Positions 22,824-35,156 are shown, numbered from the stretch's first letter. The stretch is 64,000 nt of DNA from Euglena gracilis (GCA_039621445.1 CP154955.1:51985384-52049383); one strand, 5' to 3'. Notes: generated by a model not told the origin, from the sequence alone. Numbers and translations: made by a program.

Positions 22824-23926
22824 GTCCGGACTGACCCCCAGGGGGAGGGGTGCTGAGCCACCTCCACGAACACAGACAAAAAGGGCCAGAGGCGAAAACA
22901 GCGCCAGGTCAGAAGAAGGGATAAAACAGTCACAATGTACACAGGAAGGGGGGGGGTGCTGGAACCCCCCCCCCCAAACGGCCAACTGCTTCCTTCCGGC
23001 GCTTTGCGCCGAAATTTTGGGCATTTTTGGCAATTTTTTTTGTCCCAAAAGTGCCCAAAGTGGCACCTTTGGCCGATTTTGGGGGCAAATTTCTTTCGTC
23101 CCAGTGCTTCGCGCCGGGCCGAATTTCAGTCACCTGGATTGCGCTACTGTGCCCCCCCCCCCCGAACCCCTCACCTGCCCTTACATCGAAGCCTGACCCC
23201 CCACCAGGCTTCTGCTTAAGGGATTGCAGTGCCCCCCCGGGGGGGAGGGGGCGGCTGGACTGCAGCTAGTCCAGATTTGGCTAGTGGGATTTCAAGCAGA
23301 CCCCCCCCTGGGGGGGTCTGCTAGCAGGGCTAGCTAGTGGAAATTTTTTTTCCAGTGACCGGCGCGAAGTGCCGAAAATTTTTTTGGGGGGACCCCCCAA
23401 AAATGGCCAAAAATGCCCGTTTTTGGCCATTTTTGGGAATTTTTGGAACAGAATCAGCCAAAAACCTATTAAAAACCTCATTTTTCCTCCGGCGCGCAGC
23501 GCTGGAGGAAAATTTTTCTTCCAGTTTGGGGGACCCCCCCCCCCCGGGGGGGAGGGGGGTCCTAGCTAGTCCATTTTTTCCAGTGCCTAGCCGATTGGCT
23601 AGCCAGTCCCCCCCCCCCCCGGGTCCTTAAGCAAATGCCTGCCCCCCACCACCCCAGTTGAAACCTGTTTGTTTATGTCCCCTTTGGGGGGGTCCGATCA
23701 CCCCCCTCCTGGCAACCTTTCCAATATTTCCGGGGGCGCTGATTTTTCGATCAGCGTTTTCCTTCAGCACCAAAAAAGACTTTTCTTTGCGAACTGCCAC
23801 CGTGGTGAGGTTCATCCCCCACCAGACTTTCCCACACAGCGAAGTGTGCCTGCCGCGGGGCATCTGACAGTTCCGGTCGGGGGGAGGGGTTGGGCCGGGG
23901 GGGGGGGGGGTCAGCGGCCTGGGCAG

Positions 23927-24048
23927 CGGCGGAGGTGGACCGGCCGAACAGCCTCAACGGCCGGTCGCCCCTGTGGGTGGCCTGCCTCAAGGGCCAGCTG
24001 GAGGCGGCCAAGGTGCTGGTGGAGGCTGGAGCTGGCGGCCCTGCTGCC
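23927..24048 (+). CDS. Ankyrin exon 8 (donor unclear)
   Basis: AEVDRPNSLNGRSPLWVACL then KGQLEAAKVLVEAGA form an ankyrin repeat; a TGA follows at 24049. The acceptor is GGGCAG (phase 1). The only GTs before the stop are in AAGGTGCTGGTG, which would truncate the repeat. Either the intron uses a non-GT donor or this copy is damaged. Confidence 0.65.
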
Positions 24049-24416
24049 TGATGTGCGCCATGGGTTTAAAAGTGGTGGGTGGTGAGGCTGCTGGGACCCC
24101 CCCCCAAGGGGGAGTTTGAGTGGGTGGGTGGGTGGACCCCTGGGGGGGGGGGGGGTCGTGCGTAGGTGGGTTTTGAAAAGTGGGTGGCTGAGTTTGAGCC
24201 CAGAGAAAAGCACCCCCCGGGGTCGCCGAGTGAGTCTATGGTCCGAAGGGGACATCTGGGACCCCCCCAAACGGACGATTTTTTCGGCCGATATTTAGAT
24301 GGAACAGCACCGGATGGGACCCCGCCCCTCAACAGTGGTCCAGGTGACCGATTTCCGGCGTTGCACGACCCACCAGGCCGAAAAAAATTGCCTCGTGAAG
24401 TTGTCGGGGTATTTGA

Positions 24417-24569
24417 CGGTGGGGCCGCGGCGACCTCAACCACCGGGACCGCGACGGCCTGACGCCGCTCACGGTGGCGGCGCGGGAGGGCTTCCCGGCG
24501 CTGCTGCAGTGGCTGCTGGCCGCGGCTGCCGACCCGCTGCGCGCCGACGGCGAAGGCCGGACCCACGCT
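24417..24569 (+). CDS. Ankyrin exon 9 (acceptor unclear)
   Basis: DLNHRDRDGLTPLTVAAREG then FPALLQWLLAAAADPLRAD is a full ankyrin repeat with GC-rich third positions. A stop lies in frame at 24414-24416 and no AG occurs between it and the coding motif, so the acceptor cannot be a usual AG. A GT at 24570 gives a phase-0 donor. Confidence 0.7.
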
Positions 24570-25388
24570 GTTGCTTCCGCTGGGCAGTGGGCGGGCGGGT
24601 GGGTTGGGGAGGGGGGACAGGGCTAAACGGGAATCCCCGAAACCCCATGGGTTGGGTGGTAAGGCCCGTCCCGTATTTCCCGGGGGGGGGGGGGGGCAGG
24701 TTTTTTAGGTCAAAGGTTTCCTTCGGCGGAAGGAAACCTTGCGAACTGCCATATAGGGTAATGGGTCCTTGGTGTCCCAGGTCCTTGCAGTCGACCGCCC
24801 ACGCATTCCCCAAATTAGGGCCCCGGTGGCAGTGAACATCTGTGGAAAGGTTCTGAGTCCCATTATTTGACCGTCAACGGGGAAAATGCTGGCTTGAGGT
24901 GGCCGTAAATGACAAAAAGCAGCAAAGGAAGTAGTTTGAACACTTCGCTAAAATCGTCTCCAGCATTCTTTCTGCTTCTGCCATTTCTGAAAATGGTGTT
25001 TCTCCATGCCTGGAGGTCCAGCATTGTATCCCAATGTTCGGCTGATGGTTAGGTAAATGGCCAGGTGGTGCCCAAATGACCACCGCCTGGTCATTTGGGC
25101 AGGCGGTGGTCTGAACAATGCTTCCATGACAAGTACACTTCGATAATCACCCTCCCCTTCTGCCGACTACCAAATCGAATCCCACAAGCCCAGGGTGATT
25201 TATGTTCTGACATTTTGATATCAGAACACTGATGCGGATATCTGAGTGCCTACGTATGTGCAAACATGCACGCGGGAGTTGTAATTTTGATGTCGCAAAG
25301 TTTGTTACTGGACGTTGGTGGGTTTCAATGGCCTCCCTTCATGATCGATTTTTGGAAAGTGGACCATTGGAAATCCAGCCTTCCCTAG

Positions 25389-25473
25389 AGGTACTCAACA
25401 AAAGCGTGACTGCAGTCCCCTGTGGGTGGCTGTGCAGTATCAACACACTGAATGTGTGGGTGCATTGCTTGAG
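25389..25473 (+). CDS. Ankyrin exon 10 (short)
   Basis: QQKRDCSPLWVAVQYQHTEC then VGALLE ends at a good GTACGT donor, phase 0. The CSPLWVA core matches exon 8 (RSPLWVA). Third positions are less GC-rich than in the other exons. The acceptor may be CCTAG at 25388 or TGCAG at 25415. Confidence 0.55.
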
Positions 25474-25776
25474 GTACGTCCCCTTGTGGCAGCATCACAT
25501 ACTTATGAGGCTGTGTGCCTGCCCCTGTCACCCACCACCCACAGTACTACCTCCCCCGCCATGGAACAGGCTTCAGTTTAAGACCCCCAGGGAGGAGGAG
25601 GGTGTCCCGCCCACCAGCCCTGCGGCTCTGGCTGAGGGTTTGCTGGCTCAGAGTCAGGGGCGGGTCACAAAAAACGGCCCATCATGGAAATACTCGAAAC
25701 CCCCATTTTTGCATCGTTTTTTTAGTCTGGAATTTGCGGTGTCTGGGCCAAAACTTTTCAGTTTCACCTCAAAACA

Positions 25777-26092
25777 GGGCGGTCTTTACGGGATGGGACT
25801 TTGTTTTCAACTGAGGACCCCTCAATTGTTAGTTAGGCTTAAGGGCCGGCCAACAGCAACACCTGGGATCGAACAGGGTCGATAATCCAATTTCTTTGGA
25901 AAGCCGAAAACCACATTTTTGATGTGTTGGGTGGATAGACGATGGTACCAGCCAAGGATGCCAGAAATGACTTTTTCTTGGTGAACTGTTTTTTTTGCCA
26001 AGACACGCCCGTTTTTAGACCATTTCTTCTGTGGTTTTTTCATTGCGTTAGTTGAGACGAGAAGTTGAGTTTATGTGAAAGACCGCCCTGCC
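25777..26092 (+). mobile_element. GGCGGTCCTTAAGG-family element (copy 4)
   Basis: Starts GGCGGTCTTTACGGGATGGG (matching copy 1) and ends AAGACCGCCCTGCC. The interior has GGGATCGAACAGGGTC, GGTGGATAGACGATGG and GGATGCCAGAAATGA in family order. Confidence 0.65.
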
Positions 26093-27224
26093 TCCTTAAC
26101 CCAGTTGTCCCCTCATCTTTGGTCATTTGAAAAAAAAATTGGCGGAAATTTTCGGCTCGACCCTTACGCAAACCAGCTGGAGGGGGCTCCTTTGGAACAG
26201 ATGTATGAGAATCCCGTCGGTATTTGGTGGTAGGTGATAGGGGGGTCCAACCCCCCCTATCACTGATGTTGGGAGGGGGTGTCCGGACTACCCCCTCCTG
26301 GTAGGTCCCAAAAAAGCGAATATTTATTCTGACGCTGCACACCAGAAAATGCACAAAACGATTCCTCACTTTTAAGGATGTTGCACATTTTGGATATTTT
26401 GGTGTTTTCTACATCGATAAACAAATGTCACAGAACCAAGAAATGAGCATTTTGGAATATATTTCAAGGAAATATCAAGTTTTTTGAAAGTGTTGGTCTG
26501 GCATCCACACCCACCAGCAAATTAGCCCCCATGCCTCCCCCACCATCTCTCACGGCCAACAACCACCCCCCCCCCCCACTGACGCATGTGGATTCCATTT
26601 TTCCAAGGAAATTAGGGGAAATGGGTGAAATTCTTGGTTGTGATCGGGGGGGGGGGGGGGCAACGCCCCCAACCCCCCCGCTAATTATCACTCCCCCTTC
26701 CTTTTTTTTTGAGGAATTTGATTCCTCAATGGAATCGAATGGAATTCCAATGGAAAGAAACGATTTTTTCTGAAAAATTGTCGTAATGTGTGAATTTCGG
26801 CTATGCCCCCCCACGCAAACCCAGTCATTTTTCCAAAATAAATGGCTGGTTTTTTGGAAAGTGGAAAGTGACCCCCCCCCCTCCAGGGCTCAGTCGGCGA
26901 TGGAATGGTTGGGGATCGAATGCAATTCCACCGACCAAATTCGCAGTGGCATACACGCGAGAACCACACACTGGGAAGAAAGGGGAGGGGGGCAAGGTTG
27001 CAAGTAACTGCATACCAACTTCACAGAGGCGGAATCTGTTGGTGTGGTTTGGGGTTTCTGCGGACCTCTTTGCCGGGGTGGGACCCACAAGAGGGGATTG
27101 CGCTGCGATGTGTAAAACGTGTCCCTGGACCCACCCACCCACTCATCCCCCCCCGGGAAGCTTTTGTTTTTGAGGCTGACCACCACCACTGACGTTGCAC
27201 CACCACTGACGTTGCCTGCCGCAG
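26093..27224. other. Intron sequence, no exon recognised
   Basis: Contains inverted-repeat pieces with C/G runs (26240-26285, 26570-26700) and short GGAATTTGATTCC-like palindromes near 26710-26750. Minus-strand open frames here mirror C/G runs and show no family motif. Confidence 0.4.
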
Positions 27225-27269
27225 GTTGGGATGGACGTCAATGCGCGGCACCCTCAAACGGGCGAGACG
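27225..27269 (+). CDS. Ankyrin exon 11 (finger only)
   Basis: Good acceptor (TGCCTGCCGCAG) then VGMDVNARHPQTGET: the DVNARxxxxGET finger of an ankyrin repeat. A GTCCTC donor at 27270 keeps phase 0; alternatively the exon continues to 27305. The following helix would come from the next exon. Confidence 0.6.
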
Positions 27270-28109
27270 GTCCTCCCCCAGGGCTGCCTGCCAGGCTCGC
27301 CTTCGGTGTTTGGGGTCCTTGGACTGGGGCACTGCCTCTCCGAGTCGCACCAGGAGATTGGCTGGCTGAGACACCTGAGCCAAGCACAGACAACTTCTGA
27401 AGCCAGATCCCCCCCCCCCCCGGGGGGAGACCAGCCAGCCAGCATCTTTTATCCAGCCAGCAGCTCCCAGCCGAGCTGCAGACCCCCTTGGGGGGGGGGT
27501 CAAGTTGTAAAAAAAAATTCGCAGTCTGGAGGAAGCTGGAGCGGACCGAAAAAAATAACGGCACAGAGCGCCGAAATTTTTTGAAAAGGGGTGCGGAAAA
27601 TGGCCCCCAAAAAAAGGATTTTTTGGGTCTTTCACCACAAAACTTTGGCTAAAAAATATACTATCCAGCTCCATTTGGGTTTCTTTTTGCCTGTTTTTTT
27701 GGGTTTGTTTTTGGGTTCAGCCGCCTCCAGCCAGCCGGGCAGCCAATAAGACCCCCCCCTCGCCCCTCGGCCCCCTGCCCCTGGGGGATCCAGCCAGCAC
27801 CTTTTTCAGTCGGCTGGCTGGCTGGCTGGCTGGACCCCCCGGGGGGAGGGGGGGTTGGCCAGGTATGACAGTTTCCCTGGGGGTTGGTACCTGTTGCGAC
27901 ATTTGGGCGTGGGACCCAAAAAAAAACACCTCAAATCGAAGCGACCGGTTTTTCTTTCGGCTGTCTGCCTCTCTGAGGTAAGGAGAAGAGCAACCTCTGA
28001 CACCTTGTGCTCTGGCACGTGGTGGGTGACAGTTCCCAGGGGGGGGGGGGGTGGTGTAGGGGCGTCGCTTGGGCTGGAGGGGATCCCATCCCAGCCTTTT
28101 TCCAGCCCC

Positions 28110-28345
28110 GGACTCCCTCCTCCCCCATCGACGGGTTTATTTTATTTTTTCACCGCCCAAAGGGTGGCTGGACAGCAACGGATTTTTTTTGCCCTGGGGG
28201 CTGCAAAAATCGGCCAAAGTCGGCCAGAAAACGGGTCGAAGAAGGGCTGGTCAGGGCAAATGACCGGTCAAAAGAATCATCTTTTTGCATCGTTGGCAGT
28301 TGGTTGTGGGGGCATTTTTGCAGTTTCGATTTTTGCCACCCAGGT
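28110..28345 (+). repeat. Duplicated 240-bp unit, copy A
   Basis: CATCGACGGGTTTATTT ... GGGTGGCTGGACAGCAACGG ... TTTTTGCCACCCAGG. Copy B at 28573-28812 follows the same order, and a diverged copy lies at about 735-935. Confidence 0.75.
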
Positions 28346-28572
28346 CGACCCAGGTCAGGCCCAGTTCCAGCCGGCGGACTCCATTGGGGGGGGGGGTTCA
28401 GCCAGCAGCGTTTTTTCCGGCTCACCCAATTTTCACCTTGTGAGCTGGACCCCCCAGGGGTCGCCAGCCAACGCCCCGGGCGTTAGATATGCTGCCTTGG
28501 TGAGGCATCCCCCGGTGGTCATTCAGGAACCCTCGATCGTGTTGTGCGTGGCCCGGACCTGACTCGGGTCGA

Positions 28573-28812
28573 CCCTCCCCCCCCATCGACGGGGTTTATT
28601 TACTTTCCGACTGCCCAAAGGGTGGCTGGACGGTAACGGATTTTTTTTTGCTCTGGGAGGTGCAAAAATGGGCCGAAATCGGCAAAAAAAAGCCGCTTCG
28701 GCGAAGGGCTGGTCAGGGCAAAATGACCGGTCAAAAAAAAATCGATTTTTTTTTTGCGTAATTGGCAGTTGGTTGCGCGGGCATTTTTGCAGTTTCTATT
28801 TTTGCCACCCAG
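28573..28812 (+). repeat. Duplicated 240-bp unit, copy B, ends at splice acceptor
   Basis: Same unit as copy A. Its last bases, TTTTTGCCACCCAG, supply the AG immediately before ankyrin exon 12. Copy A ends in the same motif, but the sequence after it is not ankyrin coding. Confidence 0.7.
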
Positions 28813-28972
28813 GGGTCCGGGGCTGGGAAACGGCTGGACTTGGCCCGGGCACGTCGCCCGCGCGCCGCCCTGCCGCCATGTGCGCCGCGGCGACGGGCAA
28901 CGCGGACACCGTCCGGCTCCTGCAGGCCCGCGGCGCGCGGGCGGACCTCCGGGACAGCCAGGGCTTCACCAC
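28813..28972 (+). CDS. Ankyrin exon 12
   Basis: RRPAAMCAAATGNADTVRLL then QARGARADLRDSQGFT is a complete ankyrin repeat in a GC-rich frame. Acceptor CACCCAG; donor GTACTA at 28973 (phase 2). The first dozen codons after the acceptor are less ankyrin-like, so the true start could be later. Confidence 0.75.
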
Positions 28973-29055
28973 GTACTACCCCCAGCCCGGCGTTTGCGGC
29001 CTCAGCCAGGACGGGGGTTCGGGGTTCGGGGCGGGTAGTTTCATAGCACGCACGC

Positions 29056-29092
29056 ACAACACGACGACGACGATGATGACAATGACAACAAC

Positions 29093-29126
<34 letters not shown>

Positions 29127-29234
29127 AAACAAAACAACAACAACGACAACGACAACAACAACAACAACAACAACAACAACACAACAACAACAACGACAAC
29201 GACAACGACAACAACCACAACCACAACCACAACC

Positions 29235-29268
<34 letters not shown>

Positions 29269-29282
29269 CGACAACGACAACG

Positions 29283-29366
<84 letters not shown>

Positions 29367-29456
29367 CGACAACGACAACAACAACGACAACAACAAAACA
29401 ACAACAACAACAACACAACAACAACAACAACAACAGCAACAACGACAACGACAACG

Positions 29457-29526
<70 letters not shown>

Positions 29527-29612
29527 AAACAAAAAAAACAACAACAACAACAACAACAAAAACAACAAAAACACAACAACAACCACACCAACAACAAAAC
29601 AACACCAACAAC

Positions 29613-29646
<34 letters not shown>

Positions 29647-29662
29647 AACAACAACAACAACG

Positions 29663-29693
<31 letters not shown>

Positions 29694-29740
29694 AACAACA
29701 ACAAAAAAAAAACAAAAAAAAAAAAAAAAAAAACAAAAAA

Positions 29741-29772
<32 letters not shown>

Positions 29773-30361
29773 AAAAACATAACAAAACCACAAAAAGCCC
29801 AACAAAACAACACAAAACAAAAAACCACTACAGAACACAACAAAAACAAAAAAAAGAAAAAAAAAAAATGAAAAAAAACAAAACGACAACAAAAAATTAA
29901 CCAAAAAACAAAAACAACACAACAACACACAAACACACGAGGAAACAAAAAAAACAACAAAAAAAACAACAACAACAAAACAACCATCACGCCACCAACA
30001 ACAAACAACGAAAAATGACAACAAAGAACAAAACAACAACAAACACACAACAACACAACAACGACAAGCAAACACACAACAACACCACAAACAAAAACAA
30101 CAAAAACAACAACAAACAACAACAACAACAAACAAAACAAAAAAAAAAGACAAAAACACACAACACGACAACAACAACAACAAAAACAACACAACAACAC
30201 ACGACAACAACAAACAAACAGCAACAACAACAACAACAACAACAACACAACAACAACAACAACAACAACAACGACAACAAAATAAAAAAAAAAAAAAAAA
30301 CAAACAAAAAACAAAAAAAAACAACAAAAAAAAAAAAACAAAAAAAAAAAAAAAAACAACT

Positions 30362-30398
<37 letters not shown>

Positions 30399-30468
30399 AA
30401 CACAAACAACAACAAAACGACAACAACAACAAACGACAACAACAACAACAACAAAACAGCAAAACAAC

Positions 30469-30500
<32 letters not shown>

Positions 30501-30590
30501 CAACAACGACAACACAACAAAACACAACGACAACGACAACAACAACAACAACAACAACACAACACAACAACAACAAAACACAACAACAAC

Positions 30591-30632
<42 letters not shown>

Positions 30633-30937
30633 CCAACAACAACAACAACGCAACAACACAACAACAACAACAACATCAACCAACACAACAACAAAAAACA
30701 ACAACAAAAACAACAACACAACACAACAACAAAAACAACCACCAACAACAACAACAACAACACAACAACACAACAAACAACAACGAAAGACAACAACACG
30801 ACACAACAACAACAACAAACAACAACGACAACAACAAACAAACAAAACAACAACAACAACAACAACAACAACACAACAACAACAAACAACCAACAACAAC
30901 CACAACAACAACAAACAAACAACAACAACAGACCCAC

Positions 30938-30968
<31 letters not shown>

Positions 30969-31448
30969 AAACAAACAACAACAACAACAACAACAACAAC
31001 ACACAAACAACAACAACAACAACAACACAACAACAACAACGCAATCAACAAACAGCACAACTACAACAACACAACAACAAACAACAACAACAACAACAAC
31101 AACCCACAACAACAACAACAACAAAACAACAACACCCAACAACACAAACCAACAAAAAACAACACAACAACAACGCAACAACTCAACAAAAAAAAAAAAA
31201 CGCAAAAACAAAACAACAACAACACGACAACAAACAACGCAAACAGCACCCAACAGAACAAAACAACAACAACAACAGCAAAAAACAACAACAACACAAC
31301 ACAACAACAACAACAACGCCCCCAACCACAACAACAACATCCAACGAACAACATCCACCCAACCCCAACAGACAACCAACCCACAACCAACAACACAACA
31401 ACAACAACAACGACAACAAACAACAGACAACAAAACCAACAACCAACC
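29056..31448. repeat. 2.4-kb (CAA)n-rich block, almost T-free
   Basis: Mostly CAA/ACA/AAC triplets with GACAAC variants, A runs at 29700-29780 and 30280-30360, and only isolated T bases on the + strand. It is open in many frames on both strands (poly-Thr/Gln/Asn or poly-Val/Cys/Leu), which is composition, not coding. It lies in the intron after ankyrin exon 12. Confidence 0.97.
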
Positions 31449-31712
31449 TGTGGGTGGGTGGTTGTGTGAGTGCATGGCCCCACCCCCCCCCCCCCCACAC
31501 ACACACACACACTACACACATGTGCACCCATGTGCATGTGTGCACACCCACAACCCCCCCCCCCCCCCGGCGACGAAGGTTAAAGGGGGGGGGCGAAAAA
31601 TGGCCATTTTCAAGGGAAATCCTCTTTTGCTGAATCCCATCCCAAACCAACACCCCTGGGGGGGGTGCCTCCTCTCGGCAGGCCCCCCATAGCACAGGCC
31701 ACCCCCCCCTTC

Positions 31713-31880
31713 ATTGCACTGAGGCTTCTTGTCTGTTTATGGCGCACGCTACTTTGCTTCTGGCCCAATTTGCTGGGTGGTGAGTGGCCAGGGACCCCTT
31801 ACACCAGTGCTCTTGTGTTGCTCCGCCTGGCCGGGTGAGCAACTCTGGTGTAATTCCAGCGCTGCAGGGACATACAGCCC
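31713..31880 (-). repeat. Dispersed repeat, inverted copy at 58.1 kb
   Basis: CTTCTTGTCTGTTTATGGC ... GCTTCTGGCCCAATTTGCTG ... GGTGGTGAGTGGCCAGGGA ... TGAGCAACTCTGGTGTAATTC is the reverse complement of 58095-58262. A fragment (CATAAACAGACAAGAAGCC) is also at 35314. Confidence 0.7.
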
Positions 31881-31937
31881 CCCCCCCCCCAGGGGGACGA
31901 TTAAAGAGCAGCCTGACAGGCATCCCCACCTCCCAAG

Positions 31938-32048
31938 TGCCGGGCTGCCCCCCACGCCGACTGCGACCCGGAGGTGGAGACCCTGTTCGCCCCGCCCCGC
32001 CTCAGCGAGCTGTTGGAGGCTTGCGGCCATGCACTGGCGCGTAGGTGG
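31938..32048 (+). CDS. Exon 13, ankyrin-like
   Basis: Frame CRAAPHADCDPEVETLFAPP then RLSELLEACGHALA with G/C third positions; VETLFAPPRLSELLEACG resembles a diverged ankyrin helix pair. The acceptor is CCCAAG. Donors at 32041, 32045 or 32049 are possible; the last gives phase 0. Confidence 0.6.
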
Positions 32049-32224
32049 GTGGGTGATACACGCACCCACACATACACGATTTCCCGCGTCCTCCCTCGCC
32101 AACAGATGCGCCGCGTGCACATGTGTTTTGGGCCGCAGGCACATGTGATATGGGTCGCTCCGGGGTGCGAGGCGTTATTTTTAAGGCAATTTTTTCCAGA
32201 ATTTTCAGGCATTTTAAGGCTTTT

Positions 32225-32370
32225 TTCAGTTCGGTCCGGACATCGAACCAACGTTTTTTAATTTTGCACGTGCTCCAACATCAAAAAAAAAACCTCGAAC
32301 CCCGCATTCTTTTGTGTTTGGTTGGATGAGCAATGTTCCAGAGATGCCAGAGATCATTTTCCCCCCAGGG
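32225..32370 (+). mobile_element. GGCGGTCCTTAAGG-family element (truncated copy)
   Basis: Keeps the family interior in diverged form (ACATCGAACCAACG, GGTTGGATGAGCAATG, GAGATGCCAGAGATCATTTT). A lone right-end motif CTCAAGGACCGCCCTGG is at 33047. Confidence 0.5.
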
Positions 32371-32425
32371 TTAGCAGGCAGCCACTCCCGCTCCCACCAG
32401 CCCCCCCCCCCCCGCTGCTGCGCAG

Positions 32426-32575
32426 CCACTGCATGGCAGCGGCGATGGGGCGGCGGCGCCACGGCTGGCCGCGCTGCTGGAGGACCCGTCCGTGGACCCC
32501 AACGCGGGGGACAAGTGCCTCCACTGGACGCCGCTGATGGAGGCGGTGCGCTTCGGCACCCCCGAGGCCAGGGGC
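32426..32575 (+). CDS. Ankyrin exon 14
   Basis: Acceptor GCGCAG, donor GTGGCT, phase 0 both sides, 50 codons. It encodes APRLAALLEDPSVDPNAGDK then CLHWTPLMEAVRFGTPEAR: the end of one ankyrin repeat and the start of the next (WTPLMEAVRFGT). G/C third positions. Confidence 0.8.
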
Positions 32576-33163
32576 GTGGCTAGGACCCCCCGAAGGGGGG
32601 GGGACGTGATCGTGTCCACAAAGGGGTAAAGTGGATTTGGTCAAGTCTTTTTGGGGTCAAGTAGACTTGGTCAAGCCCATTTGTGGTAAAGTGGACTTGA
32701 GCAGACTCCAGACCCACCTTTCCTCTCCCCTCTAATGCAATGCTTTTAACCGACGCCCGTTCATCCGCCTGTCGCAAGTATAATTAGGGCGTCCGTGTTA
32801 AAGGGCTGGTGAGAACCTCTCATAAGTGACAACGTTAAAAGAGGGTCAATAACCTCCCCTAAATAACCTGGCAATGCCCAAAATAACCTGGGGGGGCAAC
32901 ACAGAAATGATGGTTCCAATAACCTGGAACGCCCTTTTTGGGGCACATCCAAAAAAATTTCAAAAAAATTCCCCGGCCAAAATCCCCTTTTCATTATTTT
33001 ATCTTTTTTTGGTTGAAGTGTATGGGGTCAGGATCTTTTTTTTTTGCTCAAGGACCGCCCTGGCCGCGCTTTGTGTGGTGTGCATGTGCGCGCCACAGCG
33101 CCGAAGGGTTGGGGTTCCCCCCACACACGCGGCTCTCGGACCCCGCCAGTCCCTTGCCTTCAG

Positions 33164-33229
33164 CGCCGCCAACCCCACCCCCTGCCTTTGGCTGTCGCCC
33201 TGCTGGTGTCCCACGGGGCCGACCCAACC
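33164..33229 (+). CDS. Ankyrin exon 15 (short)
   Basis: Acceptor GCCTTCAG; frame LPLAVALLVSHGADPT, an ankyrin helix and finger start. GTCCCA donor, phase 0 both sides, 22 codons. Confidence 0.6.
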
Positions 33230-33438
33230 GTCCCAACCAGGACGAATTTCAAGACGAGGCCGACCCCACCCCCAAGGGGGTCGGGCCAGCCTGGGCAGGC
33301 ACTGCAAGTCACCCACATCCGACCCCCCCCCCCCCGAAGGGTTGGCAAATGGCCCAAAGTGCCCAGGCACTCGCCTTCGTACTCTTGGACCGAAAGCACC
33401 GGAAGTCCCAGCAAGGCCGGTTCTTGGGCAAATTGAAG

Positions 33439-33717
33439 CCCGGACGGTGGGGACCCCTACTCCCCATGGTTGGGGCTAAAGTGTTCGGCCTGGCCCCGAT
33501 GTTCTGCGGCCTGACTGCCGCCTTCTGGGCCACGCTGCGGGGCGACCCCGCCATCGTTGCCGCCCTCGGCGCGTGCGACGTGCCGCGGGGCGCGCGCGAC
33601 GAGGTGCTGGGCGCGCGGGAGCTCGCGCTGACCCCCAGAGAGGCAGCCGGACTGGCAGCCGTGCGGGAAATGCGGTGGCGGTCAGAGGAGGCGGCGGAGC
33701 TACTTGCCTTCCATGCG
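33439..33717 (+). CDS. Exon 16, last ankyrin-like unit and helical region
   Basis: GLTAAFWATLRGDPAIVAAL is an ankyrin helix pair; then a charged helical stretch with LTPREAAGLAAVREMRWRSE and EAAELLAFHA. Phase 0 in (after TTGAAG) and out (GTGTGT at 33718). The donor GT is also the first unit of the adjoining (GT)n tract; a GTGAGC eight bases further on is an alternative. Confidence 0.7.
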
Positions 33718-34051
<334 letters not shown>

Positions 34052-34670
34052 CGTCCCATTGCCTCCTATGTTTTCACCCGTTTGTCACCAACCGGAGGAA
34101 AATTGCCACGTTGGGCCTGTATCAGAATACATGTCACGTTGGAAAGTCGTCGCGGAGGTCAAGCTGGCAATTGTCACCTGGGTTGGAGAGGGGGCTGTAG
34201 CACCTACCAGGAGGGATGTGGTCCCGAGTTCTATATCCCACATCATTCCCCGCCCTTTTTGTATTTCCCCAGTTCTCCAAAATATGTTTCATGTTGTTTA
34301 GATTTATTGCCCGTGTTCGGGGTCAAGCACCTATGAAATGACTGGGCGCGACTGGGTCTGAGACTCTGGATGACCACAGGTGCTTGTTCGGGGGTCATCA
34401 GGCCCACATGTCGCCATTCCTGTGCCCGGCCCAGCCCGGCCCAGCGGTGCGGCGCGGCCTGGTCCGGGTACAGGAGGCCCAAAAAGATGGTTTTGGGCAA
34501 AAAAAATTGGGAAATTTTTTTCGACACTTTTGTCCCAGAAATTTTTTTGACCCGGAAATGACCCAAAACGCATGGGTTTCAGGCCAAGAGCGGGGGGGCT
34601 GGGGGCTGGGGTTTGGGGGCTGGCCTGCGTTGTCGGTCAGGAAGGTTCGCTTTTCTCTGTCCCGCCGCAG

Positions 34671-34757
34671 GAGGGGGGCGCAGCGCGGGGTCCCGGGCGC
34701 GGGCGCCGCGGCCCACAGGGCAACACCGGCAACAACGTGCAGGCGCGGATGGCGGAC
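34671..34757 (+). CDS. Exon 17, linker, unknown
   Basis: Strong acceptor (CTCTGTCCCGCCGCAG) and GTTCAG donor, phase 0 both sides, 29 codons. The frame with the most G/C third positions reads EGGAARGPGRGRRG then NTGNNVQARMAD: a basic, glycine-rich, probably disordered linker. Confidence 0.5.
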
Positions 34758-35156
34758 GTTCAGTTCGCCCGGCACACCCCCATTTTTTTGGCACAGGCTG
34801 TCCGGGGGGGGGGGGGCTTCAAAGGGGCGTTGTTTGTTTGGACGTTCAATACGGAGCTATTTGGGGGAAGGGGCTCTGTTTTGCCCTGAAGCTGGGGTCA
34901 TAAATCCCAGTTTCAGAGATGAAAATGATGAAAACTCTCACTCATTTTTGGAACTTCCAAGACAAAAAAATGTTCTGATGCAGTGATGCAATTTAATTGT
35001 GGAGTGAATCGCTGAAGCAATTGTTTATTGTGTGTTAAGTTAATGTTTATTGTGTGTTTTTGGGAACCCAAAACCCCAAAAAAAACAAGTATTTGTGTTG
35101 TGGATGTTGTGTTGTGTGTTACGTTTTGGAAACCCCTCCCCAATTGCTGGCCGGGG

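Noticed and set aside
28731-31508. Very long open frames rich in Thr/Gln/Asn (+) or Val/Cys/Leu (-)
   Set aside because: They lie in the (CAA)n block; the absence of T on one strand removes stop codons. Not genes.
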